The notes: a model not told the origin generated them from the sequence alone. A stretch of DNA of 64,000 nucleotides from Thereva unica (GCA_949987705.1 OX465281.1:161772393-161836392), one strand, 5' to 3'. Shown: positions 32,950 to 44,487, counted from the first letter of the stretch. Numbers and translations are program-made.

Positions 32950-33447
32950 ATATACGTTTAGCACTAGTGGAAAATTGGCTAGTATCAGAACTGATGACAA
33001 AGCAATCCCGAGAGAAGCTAGTTCAAATAACTATAATAGAAGTAAATCTACAAGATTTTTCTAGAGAATTGGTTTTTCCTGAACGTTAGCAAACAAAAAG
33101 TCCTCCGTATTTCGTTCGCTGCACTAAAGCGAGTGTTCAAATTCGTATTGAGCGAGCTGAAGCGCCGTTGACAAACTGAGAAGCAAATGGCTTCATTTAG
33201 AAATTCCAAAGCTTTCCGGAGATATTAGCAAAACTGTAAATGTTAGGTACTTGATCAAAAAGAACAAATTTTGCGGTAACTACTGGAAATCCCGGGATGA
33301 ACCGAAATTTTCTGAAACTGTATCACGCGTAGAAAACCATTCCCCGTCAAAAAGTGCTAATCCAAGGCTTGAAAAAATCGCGCTGTTTGTAAAGGGTAAC
33401 GAAATATTTGCACGGTTGGCGCATTTTGACAAGTAATGTTTTGTTCG
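32950..33447. other. Unassigned sequence between two BEL elements
   Basis: About 500 bp with a 61-codon open frame (33251-33436) of no recognised family. AGATATTAGCAAAACT at about 33220 recurs near 43246 beyond BEL element 3, suggesting that both belong to one older repeat interrupted by that element. Confidence 0.4.
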
Positions 33448-33452
33448 AAAGC

Positions 33453-33649
33453 TGTTGAAAATTTATAACGCTACAACTGTTATATTCTCTCTTTGGAACT
33501 TCTAGTCTTCTGTCGTCATAATCAGTAGTCATCGAGATTTCCGACTGCGAAGATCCACTTATTAGAATTTAATAAACGCGAATTATATGTATATGAGTAA
33601 AACTATTCTTTTATTACGCAATCCCATCATTTTCATAACTTTTTCCACA
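33453..33649 (+). repeat. 5' LTR of BEL element 3
   Basis: 197 bp starting TGTTGAAAAT and ending TTTTCCACA. It matches 42978-43170, with small differences around TATATGTATATGAGTAAAAC. Confidence 0.93.
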
Positions 33650-33651
33650 CT

Positions 33652-33669
33652 TGGTGCCGAAACCCGGGA
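33652..33669 (+). promoter_or_regulatory. Primer-binding site, tRNA-Phe type
   Basis: TGGTGCCGAAACCCGGGA, 2 nt after the LTR, is complementary to CCA plus the 3' end of insect tRNA-Phe as I know it. Confidence 0.8.
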
Positions 33670-33760
33670 GTTGAAACGGGACGAAATTCGCGATCTTGCG
33701 TAAATTTTAATAATTGGAATCGGTGATTGCTCGATCGATCAAATTAACCGCGTGTTCATC

Positions 33761-33972
33761 ATGGAGTTGCAAACACGCGCCGGCTATCGCAGTCAAATTA
33801 CAAAAATAGTGAACGAGGCGGCGGAATATTTGAAGACACCAGAGTCGATGATTACAGAGGATATTTCTAAACTAGATTCCGCAGAAGAAGAATTAACCTC
33901 GTATGTGCAAAGATTAATCACCGCTAATGAGAATCTGCGCATTGCGAATAAGGAGGTGCAGTCTAAAAGCTT
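33761..33972 (+). pseudogene. BEL element 3 Gag, N-terminal segment
   Basis: The ATG at 33761 opens MELQTRAGYRSQITKIVNEA, a helical N-terminal Gag segment with a heptad-like part (EEELTSYVQRLITANENLRI). The frame stops being Gag at the LINE insertion after 33972. The rest resumes at about 34450. I chose 33761 over the GTG nine bases upstream. Confidence 0.75.
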
Positions 33973-34436
33973 CATCATCATCATTATGCTCCTTTAATCC
34001 CTCATGGGACATAGGGCGGAAACAGTTGCCCTCCAGCGGACTCTGTTTTGCGCGACAGCTCTCAGCTCCGACCAGGATCTCCCAGTTGTTGCGGCTTCTG
34101 CTAGTAGGGTTCTCCTCCATGTTGTCCTAGGTCTTCCGACTCGACGGGATCCTTGCGGATTCCAGTCGAGGGCCTGCTTGGCTAGATTTTCGTTTTCGCG
34201 TCGCAAGGTGTGTCCAACCCAATTCCATTTCCTTCGTCTGATTTGGTCGTCTATCCTTTCTTGGCCGGCACGGCGCCATAGTTCTTCGTTTGAAATTCTA
34301 TCCTGCCAGCGGATTTTTAGGATACGACGCAGGCATCTATTGACGAAAACTGGTAGGCGCCCTGTGATGAATTGGGTGACTTTCCATGTTTCGCAACCGT
34401 ACAAAAGTACTGCCTTCACGTTGGAGTTGAACAACA
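33973..34436 (-). mobile_element. 5'-truncated LINE fragment inserted in gag
   Basis: The minus strand encodes the C-terminal end of a LINE reverse transcriptase: LLYGCETW, then WVGHTLRRENENLAKQAL, GRPRTTWRR and QNRVRWR. It ends in an (ATG)n tail (plus-strand CATCATCATCAT at 33973). The 13-bp target duplication AGTCTAAAAGCTT is on both sides (33960-33972 and 34437-34449). Only 464 bp remains, typical of severe 5' truncation. Clade not assigned. Confidence 0.9.
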
Positions 34437-34449
34437 AGTCTAAAAGCTT

Positions 34450-35542
34450 AGATGACAAATTTCCGCAGAAGGTGGCTGAGTATGAAGACACCGCGGTAGG
34501 CATGATCGCTCGTCTACAAGTGCGTTTATCGATGGTAAAAGAGCGACTTGCACCATCTTTTATGGATAATACTCGGTCGGTACCCGGAACGTTTCAGTCA
34601 CAAGGCGTTAAACTCCCCAAATTACAGCTGATGAAATTTTCCGGAGATTACTGTGAATGGATTCCCTTTTGGGAAAATTTTAGGACTTCCGTTCATGAAA
34701 ATAAGACTCTCACAGGCGCAGAAAAGTTCAATTATCTACAGACCGTTTTAACGGGAAACGCAGCAAAGACGATAGCAGGCTTCACACCTACATCTGCATG
34801 TTATGATGGCGCCATATCACTTTTGCAGGAAGAGTACGGCGACAAAGAGAAGTTAGTCGACAGAAATATGCAGAATCTAATGTCTATTTCACCAGCCCAA
34901 CATAAAAGCGATGCAAATGGACTTAGGCATCTTTACAATACAGTGATAGCTTGTAGTCGATCACTTACTGCTTTAGGTGTTCCTACCACGCATTATTATA
35001 TAATGTTAAAAACAATACTCCTTAAGTGCATGCGAAACGAACTGAGAATCAGTTATCATCGCATACAGAAAGAATCTTCAGAGAACGGAGATGATGACAA
35101 GGACACATCAGCATCAGTCAGCGGTTCCACTTTATCATTTGATGGAGATAAGCAAGTAAAAAACATATTGCAATTTTTGAAACGGGAAGTGGAATCAATT
35201 GAGCGATCGGCACTTGAGAAGATGCCCAGGGAAAATGTACGTTTTAAAAACACACTTTCAACAGCAGCAGGTTTATTAACGCCAACTACAAGTTCCGCGA
35301 TTGCTCATTGTTTTTTCTGCAAATCAGTGGAGCATTCAACGTGCGAATGTGATGTCATACAGAATTTAGATAAGAAAAAACTATTATTAAAAGAGGATGG
35401 TAGATGTTATAGATGCACCCAACGAGGCCATACCGCTAGATTTTGTCGATCGAAGAGACTTTATTGCAGAAAATGCAAATCTAGCCATGCCACCGTTATG
35501 TGTAACTCCACCAAAATGAAAGTGACCCGAAGTGATAATTAA
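34450..35542 (+). pseudogene. BEL element 3 Gag, remaining part
   Basis: Open frame from the LINE boundary to a stop. It contains the KLPKLQLMKFSGDYCEWIPF block common to BEL/Pao Gag, a central helical region, and a Cys/His zinc cluster at the end (CFFCKSVEHSTCEC, CYRCTQRGHTARFC, CRKCKSSHATVMC). The 5' part of the same open frame (34004-34436) is LINE sequence read in antisense and is not Gag. The protein binds the element RNA and forms particles in intact relatives. Confidence 0.85.
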
Positions 35543-35547
35543 AAAAA

Positions 35548-36156
35548 ATGCAAGTAATGATTCATAGTAAAGTGCTAAATTTGTGTTTGCCGGATAATAA
35601 TAAGGAAAACATTTCGAATGTTTTTTTGCAAACTGCACGAGTTTTTTTATTATGCCCATCAGAAGCAAAGAAATTGTTTGTGCGAATTATTATTGATGGT
35701 GGAAGCCAACGTACATATGTACGAGAAGCTACGGCTAAGAAATTAAATCTACCTATAATGGGGATTATACATTTAAATGTTATTCCCTTCGGAAAACCGA
35801 AACTTTCAGCTAGCAAAAATTTTACTATGGTTAAATTAATTATGGAAAGTCAGTATAGTGGTCAGTTTGTGGAGATTTCGGCTGTTGTAGTGCCAGAAAT
35901 CTGCTTGGATATTTTACCTGCTCCTACTACAGATGTCGTCCCAGAAATGTGTGAATTGAGTTTAGCCGACGCAAATAATATTTCCTTTGAACAGGAGAAA
36001 GGTTTGAGTGTTCTTGTAGGATCAGATTATTACTGGGCAGTTGCCACAGGGAAGTACAGGAGAATAAGCGATCGACTTACTGCGGTAGAAACCATATTTG
36101 GATGGACAATTCAGGGTCCTACTCCTGTAAGTAAACAAAAATTTTCAAGTTGTTAA
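35548..36156 (+). pseudogene. BEL element 3 protease region
   Basis: A 202-codon frame in another phase from gag. It holds the aspartic protease DGGSQRTY motif and the downstream SVLVGSDYYWAV and TIFGWTIQGP blocks that end the protease-linker region of BEL pol. The start codon is unclear; in relatives this is made as part of Gag-Pol, so a frameshift or a stop has separated it. Confidence 0.82.
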
Positions 36157-36186
36157 AATGTTTCGTCTCTTTGTAGTCTGACCGCC

Positions 36187-36831
36187 ATGGAAAATATGTG
36201 GAATTTGGAACTTTTAGGAATTCAAAGCAATGATATTGAGATGAAGACTCTCACAAAAGATTTACAGCGAAGATATCTACGAAAGACAAGCACTAGATAT
36301 GAAGCCTCATTGCCATGGAAAAACCCAGATGTCATGTTAGAAGATAATCGAGAAAATGCCTTATCGAGATTGCGTTCTCTTATAAAAAAACTGTCCAGAG
36401 AACCACTCTGAGAGAGAGAGCTTTCTCTTCGAGTATGATGAGACAATGCAAGAATTTATTTCAGCCGGCTTTGCGGAGCCAGCAGATCATATAGTATCAT
36501 CAAGGGAATATTATATGCCGCATCGTCCAGTATATCGACCGGAGAAGTCGACGACAAAAATTAGGATAGTATTCGATGCTTCCTCTCATGCACCAGATGC
36601 GTCATCGCTAAACGATTGTTTATGGACTAGCTCTAATCTGCTTCCTGACATCTTAAGAATCTTGTTGCGGTTTCGGCGGTTTCCTGCAGATCTCGTTAGC
36701 CAAAGAAGACCGCGACAACCACCGATTCATTTGGTTCTCGAAAAGGTTGCATTCAATTACAAATTTCCCGACTTTACAAGCTTTTCGGATGACTAGGGTC
36801 ACGTTTGGTGTAACTTGTAGCCCCTTTTTAT
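36187..36831 (+). pseudogene. BEL element 3 reverse transcriptase, N-terminal part, frameshifted
   Basis: Fragments in different frames (36187-36411, 36446-36796) carry the RT entry region: PHRPVYRPEKSTTKIRIVFD and SSLNDCLWTS. Near 36690 the expected DIEKAF-type catalytic segment is missing and the frame changes, while EDRD and FGVTCSP-type residues continue in the shifted frame to about 36825. Then the second LINE begins. The first catalytic Asp motif is therefore deleted. Confidence 0.8.
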
Positions 36832-37025
36832 TAATAATATAATAATAATAATAATAATAATATATATTTATTGGTTTAGCACAAAGATTAAACATCTTAA
36901 CTGTACATAAAAACAAAGGAAATAACAAATATTTGATTAATTGATAAAAGAGAAAAAAAAATGAGAGGAGAAGACAAGAAAGAAAGAAGAAGAAAGAGAA
37001 AGAGTGACAGGAAAGAAAGAAAGAA

Positions 37026-37616
37026 TTAACTATAGTGGTCTTTTAAAAGCTTGCTGAAAGTTCGGCTAGATGTCGCGCTCCGAATACCACAGGGCAAAGC
37101 ATTCCATTTACGCGCGGCTTGGACAAAGTAAGAACGATCACCACATGACGAGTTACACCTAGGGATCAATAATTGTACCTGCCTATTGGATTGTAAGAAG
37201 CGTAGTTTCTCAAACAAATAACGTGGACACATTTTATTCATAAGCTTAAAGATAAATTTTAATTCGTGGTACGAGCGATAGTTTACAAAAGTAAGACCCA
37301 ATAAGCTGGAGGCGTATGGTGTAATATGATCATGCCGTCTTAGCCTGTAGACAAAACGAAGGCAATCGTTAAATGCAACTTCCATTTTTCTCATACATAC
37401 CGAATCAAGTTTGGGGAAAATTAGACTACCATACCTCAAGTGGGGCATAATCAGAGCAATCACAAGCATTTTACGCAAACCAGGTGTGAGAAGGCTAGCA
37501 CTTACCCATAGTTGACGTAAGCATCCATAGACTTTTTGAAGAACTCTGCTCGTGTGACTACAACAACTAAATTTAGAGCTAAACATCCTCGCCAATGCAG
37601 CGAAATACAAAGCCAT
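37026..37616 (-). pseudogene. LINE RT C-terminal remnant
   Basis: A frame of 196 codons with the post-RT region: LRKMLVIALIMPHLRYGSLI, NDCLRFVYRLRRHDHITPYA, and FVQAARKWNALPCGIR near the end, a block typical of LINE ORF2 C-termini. It is out of frame with the endonuclease part and the RT core between them is absent. Inactive. Confidence 0.8.
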
Positions 37617-37628
37617 CAGAAGAAAAAT

Positions 37629-38927
37629 TTAAGTCGAAAGAAGGTAAATACAGACTGCATCGGAGGTGGAAGAAAAGAATGTATTCAGGACATCAGGATC
37701 TAACTCTGCTTTTAGGTAATCTTGACCAAATGCTCCAAGATTACGGAGATTACTCCATAGCTTCTTCGGAGGTAAACTTGTATCGAGCAGGTTACTAAAA
37801 TAGGAGCGTTTAGCTGAACGAATTAACGATACTGTCCTATTGCGTGCTCGTTTGTACAACTTTCGAACTTCCTCATTACGCGTCTTTTTATACCGATGAT
37901 ACAGGTAGTCTCTTTCAGCTATTGAGATATGCACTTCACGAGTAAGCCAAGGACACAGTCGTGGATAAACCCTGATTAACCTAAGAGGAACAAACATTTC
38001 ATATAAGGGTCTAATAGAGTCATAAAACGCTTGAAGTTTTTCATTTATATTATCACTTGAGTAGACAGGATCCCAAGATAACTCGCGACACGCAATCTCA
38101 AGTTGCTGGAGATTGATTCGTTTGAAGTCACGGAATGATATCGTCTGGAACTGAGAAACAGGCCGAAGGTGTATTTTGTAGGACAAAAAAAGAAAACCAT
38201 GATCAAAATTACTGGGTGGACTAATTTGGTTATGAAACAAGACTTTCTGAATGTCATCGACCAGAAGATAATCCAACTGTGATGGAACCATTGCATTAAA
38301 GTACGTAGGTAAGCTATTGACGATTCCAAAATTAAGCAGTTGGCAAAGATAATTAAAATTGCTTAGAGATGTACTTGATTTTAAAGCATCAATATTAAAA
38401 TCACCACAGGCAATGACATGGCGGTACTTTCTGGTGAGCGTTGAAAGGGCGATATTGAGCTCATTAACATTATCAAGACTAAAAATACTAGGTGGACGAT
38501 AAATACCAATTACAACTGCCTTTTCTACACCAGTATTTAATTCGACAGCCAAGTATTGGGCATTTTGACAGCACGTGGCAGAGATTATAACTGAAGATCT
38601 TATGCTAAGATGAACGTAAATTGCAACGCCACCGCCTGTACGCCCTACACGATCATTCCTAAAGATGTTATAGCCAGGAATAGCTACAAGCTTCGAGTTG
38701 ATACTGTCATTAAGCCAGGTTTCACAGATAACAATAATATGGACACAAGAATTGCAAAATAAGTCATGCAACATATCACACTTGCTTCTAAGGCTTCTTG
38801 CATTTATACAGACGACATTGAGACCATGTGCACGGGATGTAAATATCTTAAAGATCGTTCTTATCTTGTCCAGTGGGGAGACACTAACCACCATCATAGA
38901 CGAAGAGCAAGCATCCACACCGAACAA
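37629..38927 (-). pseudogene. LINE ORF2 endonuclease and linker, truncated
   Basis: The APE endonuclease is recognisable from about residue 37: NARSLRSK, CETWLN (catalytic Glu), GGGVAIYV, IYRPP, ACGDFNID and QLDYLLV, with FDHGF where SDH is usual. The linker continues with CPWLTREVHI and a basic RKLYKRARNR segment up to KKLWSNLRN, just before the RT would start. Then the frame runs into the deletion. In intact LINEs this enzyme nicks the target to prime reverse transcription. The last dozen codons are not LINE-like. Confidence 0.85.
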
Positions 38928-38999
38928 CCAGCAAGATCAACGCATAATAAAGTAGAGAAAAAGTAGCCTTAAGCGAGAGAAAAGAAGAAGAAGAGCGAG

Positions 39000-39268
39000 A
39001 AAAGAAGCAATGATAAAATTAATAAAAAAACCTAACATTATACTAAAAATTAAATAATAATAAAAACAATATAAAATAAGATAAATTAAGGGATAAACAA
39101 AAATATTTAAAAATAAGAATAATGAATAAAAAACAAAGATAAGATTAAGAAATAAACAAAACTAATTAAAAGTATTCAAAACATGCATTGATGTGAGGCT
39201 CCAACAAATTAAGCGGCAGATCCAGGTTCCACGAAAAAGGCTAGGGCGTTGTGGAAGACCCAACAGCT
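39000..39268 (-). other. AT-rich region between LINE ORF1 and ORF2
   Basis: A-rich non-coding stretch on the plus strand inside the LINE; no motif seen. Confidence 0.5.
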
Positions 39269-40042
39269 TCATTTAGGTCCAGGGCAGAGATGAACATCCG
39301 CGCGTCCCCGTCTAGTGAACACCGATGTCACGAGATTCCCTTTTAAAAGTCTACGCGCTGTCTGGAAGATGTCGCTATTCTTCGACGTCAGGCTCTCATT
39401 AATCATGACGACGCCATGAGACGCGAAACCTAAGTTCAACTTAGACAAAGTAAGCTTACCATGCTGGCGGTTTTTTTTGAGGAACTCTTGCTGCTCATTA
39501 GCGGATGGGAATTTAGCTATTAACAACGAGCTCGTGTTTGTGGCACTTGATGAATCAAGGCCGCGTCGCTGACGGGGCCTAAAAACATGGACATAACGAG
39601 ACAATTCATGCCCAGTAGAGGCAACAGCATTTAAAACTTCACTCGGGTTTTCATCATTTGTGGAAGGAATGCCTCGAATTACTATGTCTTTGAGCCTAGA
39701 CTGGCGCCGCAGGTCCTCGAATTCATTGGACACTGTAGCAAGGTCGTGCTGTACAGCTTCGACCTCTTCCCTTAGTTTGCCAATTTGGCAGTTAAAGGTG
39801 CTGCAGATCTCCTCAGTTTGCATTTTCAGACGGGCCTCAAGCTGCTTAAATCTGTCTTCAAACGCAGCAAATTTACTATCCAGCAGGCGATCGACGCCAG
39901 CGAGGATTTTTTTCTCCAGCTGCTCATAACTGTAATCAGAGACTGCGAGTGAAGTGGTCTTCGGAGTTCTAGCTTCGGGGGCATTGCTCCTAGCGGAATT
40001 ACACTCAGTAAGTCCCTTTGCGGCAGATCGAAGCTTCGACAT
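39269..40042 (-). CDS. LINE ORF1 protein (coiled coil, nucleic-acid binding type)
   Basis: I place the start at MSKLRSAAKG (40042); an in-frame upstream ATG at 40111 would add 23 residues. The 257-codon product has a coiled coil at about residues 50-115 (EQLEKKILAGVDRLLDSKFA then REEVEAVQHDLATVSNEFED). An RRM-like region with DIVIRGIP follows, then a C-terminal part with LTSKNSDIFQTARRLLKG. This layout matches ORF1 proteins of the type shared by CR1/L1-like LINEs and related PHD-less insect elements. It remains open although ORF2 is broken. Confidence 0.75.
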   Translation of the reverse strand: MSKLRSAAKGLTECNSARSNAPEARTPKTTSLAVSDYSYEQLEKKILAGVDRLLDSKFAAFEDRFKQLEARLKMQTEEICSTFNCQIGKLREEVEAVQHDLATVSNEFEDLRRQSRLKDIVIRGIPSTNDENPSEVLNAVASTGHELSRYVHVFRPRQRRGLDSSSATNTSSLLIAKFPSANEQQEFLKKNRQHGKLTLSKLNLGFASHGVVMINESLTSKNSDIFQTARRLLKGNLVTSVFTRRGRADVHLCPGPK

Positions 40043-40296
40043 TTTGAAGGTTTTAACAGCAAGCTCCAATATCACAGTAAAAGCGCCACGTAAAGAGAAA
40101 AAAAAACTCAAATTAAGTCAAGCGCGGCTTTGTCACTGGAATAAACAGCACGCACGGAGGCAAGTAGAAATATCGAGATGTCGAAGAACACTCAGGATTA
40201 GCGGAAAAAATCAAAACACAAACGACTCGGAGCCTCAAAAAAGTCACATCTACACTGTGATCATGTCACTCACTTAAGATATTTAATTTTTGCTAT

Positions 40297-42993
40297 AAAT
40301 TGTTGCAATGTTACACGTCTTACTTCGACCGGCGATAGCGTAGCAGTATTGTGTTCAGAATCTAAAACATTTCCAAAGACTTGTGAAATATTACGTGATT
40401 CTTTTTACTATATATGGATGATCTGGTTGTAAGTCTTGATGATAAGCACTCAGCCGAGAAATTTTGTCATGAATCGATTGAAATAATGGGACGCGCATTC
40501 ATGAATCTGAGAAAATGGACCAGTAATGATGCTACAATTAGAAAAGTTTTTTCTACTGATAACGAAAATGTGCATACCATTTTGGGTATGAAATGGAATA
40601 TTTACAGTGACGAGCTAACGATTAATTTACAGGCTGACTATTTACGGGAGGCGTTAGTAGCTACGAAACGAAATGTTTTGAAGGTAATTGCGCGAATATA
40701 TGATCCTTTAGGTTTTTTAGGTCCAATAGTAATCAGGCTAAAGATCCTGTTCCAATCGGTGTGGCGCCTTAACTTAAATTGGGATCAGCCGTTAACCAAG
40801 GATTTAGTTGCGCAATGGAACAGTTGCATAGAAGATTTGGATGCCCTTGGCACACTTCCATTGCCTAGATGGGTAGGCACGCATGCATCATCTAAAACCA
40901 ACGACGTACATATATTCGCCGATGCGAGTCTAAAAGCCTTTGGAGCAGTAGCCTTTATCAGAACGGAGGACGATTTAGAGGGTGCAAAAGTCTCATTTTT
41001 CTGCGCAAAGACGCGTGTGGCACCGCTTAAACAAAGTAAAGACGAAGACCTTAGCTTACCTAAATTGGAATTAACGGCTGCTCTAATTGCTGCTAGGTTG
41101 AGCGCCTATTTTAAAAAAGCAGAAATGCCCTTTGAAAATCATTACCTCCGGGCAGATTCGCAAGTCGCGTTACATTGGTTGAGAGGGAAGACTCAGAAAT
41201 GGAAACCATTTATTTCTAATCGTGTAAAGGAAGTCCAGCAGCTTTCGGATATCAATGCTTGGGGCCATTGTAGTGGCAAGGACAACCCTGCAGATCTTCT
41301 TACAAGGGGTATATCTCTCAAACAGTTTTGTGGATCATCATTATGGCGAAAAGGCCCCAATTGGCTGAGCAAAGGTAAAGAAGAGGGGCCAAGAGAAAAT
41401 CTGCCCTTAAATATATCAGCAGTGCTGCTAGCACCCGCGGAGCAACTACTGACTTCTACAGGTCCTGAAGTTATTCAACCATTGCTGCAATTTGATCAAA
41501 TTAGCAACCGTGGCCGACTTCTACGCATTACAGCTTATGTATTACGAGCGGTAGACATATTTGCATCAAAAAAGATCCCAAAGGCTAAATTTTTAGAAGC
41601 TGCGGAACTGGAGAAAGCGGAGAAATATTGGATAAAGTATTTTCAAAATAAATATTTTATTAATGAAATCTTATCTTTGCAGCAGGGAAAACAAATTCCT
41701 CGATCATCAACCCTGCTGATTCTTAACCCTATTTTGGATGATGACGGTCTTCTTCGCGTGAATAGTCGCTTGCAGTTATTAGACGAACCGTTCGACATAG
41801 CTAATCCTATCATTTTACCTAAGAAGAGTTATTTAAGTAAACTAATAATTGCTGATTTGCATGAACGAGTATTACATGGGGGAGTTAACATGGTACTTAC
41901 GCGCCTTCGAGAGAAATTTTGGTTACCAAGCGGACGTCAGTTAATTAAGAAAATAGTGAGCCGCTGTAGATTTTGCAGAAAATTAAAAGGAAAGCCCGGT
42001 TCAAACCCTTTTGCACCATTACCTAGGGAGCGGTTGTTGGCATCTAGACCTTTTGAGAGAGTTGGTGTAGATTTTGCTGGTCCCCTGTACACCAATGAGG
42101 ACAACGGACAGCATAAGGTATATATTATGATCTTCACTTGTGCGGTGATCAGAGCAATCCATTTGGAGTTAGTTCCTAACTTAACTACGGAAAAATGTCT
42201 TTTGGCAATTAGAAGATTTATATCCCGGCGGGGCACCCCGAAGTTGATATTGTCTGACAACGCAAAAACCTTTAAGAAGGCTGCTACAGAATTGATAAAC
42301 GTAAACAAAATATTGAATAATGAGATTTTTAATGGGTTTTTAAGCAGTCGCGGTATTACCTGGCGCTTCATCTTGGAACGGGCTCCTTGGTGGGGAGGTT
42401 TTTGGGAGCGTTTGGTAAAAAGTGTCAAGGATATCTTAAAAACTACCATTTGGAAGGCAAAAATTGGAGGCGATGAGCTTTACACACTCCTTACCGAGGC
42501 CGAAAGAATAATAAATGCCAGACCACTAACTTATTTAAGTGACGACCCCTTGGATCTGTCGCCACTTACACCAGAATGTTTTCTTTTAGCTCGTTTTCAA
42601 GCACATTCAAATCCCGAAATCCAACTTGATAAAGATGAGGTTAACAAAGAAGAGTTGCACTCTAGATGGAAAACCAGGATGCGCTATACTTCTTTTCTGT
42701 GGAAACGGTGGAAAGCAGAGTATCTGCGACTCCTAAGGTCGGCCCATCATACCGAGAAGACGTTATCAAAGGAGATTGAGCTTGGCGATGTTGTTTTGGT
42801 ATACGATTATGCTACGCCACGCATTCATTGGCGATTAGGCGCCATAGAGAGGAGCTTTCCGGGAAGAGACAACAAGGTGCGAGCTTGCGAAGTGCGTTTC
42901 GCAGATGGCAAGAAGATGAGACGTCCTATACAGCTTTTATATCCATTGGAGGTTCGCCAATCGGCCCGCTCGGAGGATGTTGAAAATTTATAA
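40297..42993 (+). pseudogene. BEL element 3 Pol: RT C-terminus, RNase H, integrase
   Basis: BEL sequence resumes about 40297. The long frame counted from ATG at 40414 (859 codons) begins with the YMDD box read as MDDLVVSLDD, with its Tyr just upstream. RNase H follows with FADASLKAFGA (about residue 165), SLPKLELTAAL and DNPADLLTRG. Integrase has the zinc region LHGGVNMV...CRFCRKLKG (about 482-525) and DDE residues in GVDFAGP (about 551), LSDNAKTF (about 612) and GGFWERLV (about 660). The stop codon lies 16 nt inside the 3' LTR, so the LTR supplies the last codons. The segment is open; its upstream part is destroyed. Confidence 0.9.
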
Positions 42994-43170
42994 CGCTACA
43001 ACTGTTATATTCTCTCTTTGGAACTTTTAGTCTTCTGTCGTCATAATCAGTAGTCATCGAGATTTCCGACTGCGAAGATCCACTTGTTAGAATTTAATAA
43101 ACGCGAATTATATATGAATAAAACTATTCTTTTATTACGCAATTCCATAATTTTCATAACTTTTTCCACA
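42978..43170 (+). repeat. 3' LTR of BEL element 3
   Basis: 193 bp preceded by a purine run (GGAGGA) and followed by AAAGC. It overlaps the end of the integrase frame. Confidence 0.93.
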
Positions 43171-43289
43171 AAAGCTATCGCAGTGCAGAACCCAAAAAAG
43201 ATCACTTCGTTTAGAACGGGTCTCATTCCATCGAGTCTATTAGATATTAGCAAAACTTGTCAATTTAAGGTCTTTCTGACAATTAGCCG
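43171..43289. other. Unassigned flank of BEL element 3
   Basis: About 120 bp continuing the sequence interrupted by BEL element 3; nothing recognised. Confidence 0.4.
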
Positions 43290-44487
43290 AAGTTTTTCTA
43301 TTTTAACAAAAAAGGCCCGACCGAATATTATGAAATTTTTTCAGAGCTTTTCTTCGTTAATATTCTTTTTTCGGCACCTCAATTAAGTCGATATAGTTTT
43401 TAGTTCGCGCGGTATCGTGCAGGTACAAAAATCATAAACGTCGTTTACACAAAAAAAAACGGTTCGACCGAATTTTATGAAAATCTTTTCAGATCATATT
43501 TTGGTTAATACTCTTTGTACGGCACGTAAACTAAGTCGATATCTTTTATAGTTCGCGCGATATCGTGCAGTTACAAAAATCATTTATGTAATTTAAACCA
43601 AAAAACCGCTCGACCGAATATTATAAAAATCTCTTCAGATTATATTGTCGCAAATACGCTTCCAACGGCACCTCAAGTGAGTCAATATTCTACGTGGTTC
43701 GGTCGATATCGTGCAGGTACAAAAATCATAAACGTCGTTTACACAAAAAAAAAACGGTTCGACCGAATTCTATGAAAATCTTTTCAGATCATATTTTGGT
43801 TAATACTCTTTGAACACGTAAACTAAGTCGATATCTTTTATAGTTCGCGCGATATCGTGCAGTTACAAAAATCACTTATGTCATTTAAACCAAAAAACCG
43901 CTCGACCGAATATTATAAAAATCTCTTCAGATTATATTGTCGCAAATACGCTTCGAACGGCACCTCAAGTGAGTCAATAGCCGTGTTTTTTTAATGAACT
44001 ATGTAGGTCTTCTCCATACAAATCTCAAAACCCAGGTTTTATCGGAATTCCTACCGAGGTTTTGGGAAATTTCTTAATTCGCATATTGCTTACTTTCGGG
44101 GGTTGGCATGCTGCATACTTTACTTTCGCGGGTTGGCATGCTGCATACTTTCGGGTGTCGGAAAGACGTAATTTAAAAATAAAAACAACAGGAAAGTGAT
44201 GAGAGCAAATTTATAACAAATAATTGATTTTTTAGAAAGATATTTATTATTTTCTAACGAGGATTTCATGTAACAGTGCAAAAAATAACACTTAACTTCC
44301 GTTTAATTTCGTCTTTCATCGGCATCGAAATAGGCGCTACATGAAATTTCCCTTGTCGTTTTTTTAATGAACTCAAAGCTCTCAAAACCCAGTTCATTAA
44401 AAAACACGGCTAATATTCTTCGTGGTTCGGGCGATATCGTGCAGGTACAAAAATCACTTACGCCGCTTAAACAAAAAAAAAACAGCT
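43290..44487 (-). repeat. 147-bp tandem array of a Helentron-type INE, copy c
   Basis: Units of 146-148 bp are marked by TATCGTGCAGGTACAAAAAT (near 43413, 43561, 43707, 43853). Two monomer types alternate: one with TTTTATGAAAATCTTTTCAG and GGTTAATACTC, the other with TATTATAAAAATC and TCGCAAATACGCTTC. The array lacks recognisable termini, is interrupted by the MITE at 43980-44411 and is cut at 44487 by BEL element 2. Confidence 0.82.
43980..44411. mobile_element. 432-bp MITE with GCCGTGTTTTTTTAATGAAC ends
   Basis: The left end GCCGTGTTTTTTTAATGAAC pairs with the right end GTTCATTAAAAAACACGGCT. The flanks AATA (43976-43979 and 44412-44415) fit a 4-bp duplication. The uninterrupted GAGTCAATATTC exists in the same array near 43680 as the empty site. 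The right end differs by one base, so duplications of 2-4 bp are all consistent. No transposase. Confidence 0.78.

Larger units (their letters stand above)
36832..40290 (-). mobile_element. LINE (APE-type non-LTR retrotransposon) nested in BEL element 3 RT
   Basis: Minus-strand element with ORF1 (about 40042-39269), an APE endonuclease ORF2 start (38927-37629) and an RT C-terminal remnant (37616-37026). It ends in a (TTA)n tail, seen as (TAA)n on the plus strand at 36834-36866. The central RT, including its catalytic Asp box, is deleted near 37620. The 5' end is approximate, placed where BEL reading resumes near 40290. Clade not assigned; the order fits the CR1/Jockey/I-type LINEs. Confidence 0.85.
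33453..43170 (+). mobile_element. BEL/Pao retrotransposon with two nested LINEs (BEL element 3)
   Basis: LTRs at 33453-33649 and 42978-43170 (TGTTGAAAATTTATAACG to TTTTTCCACA) are flanked by the 5-bp duplication AAAGC (33448-33452 and 43171-43175). The primer site is TGGTGCCGAAACCCGGGA. Coding regions are gag, protease, RT, RNase H and integrase. It is defective: one LINE fragment splits gag and a larger LINE splits the RT. The short LTRs differ by several substitutions and a few bases of indel, so it is older than BEL element 1. No envelope. Confidence 0.93.

Noticed and set aside
33251..33436. Possible host exon of 61 codons
   Set aside because: No recognised motif, no splice signals of note, and it lies between TE insertions; left as unassigned.
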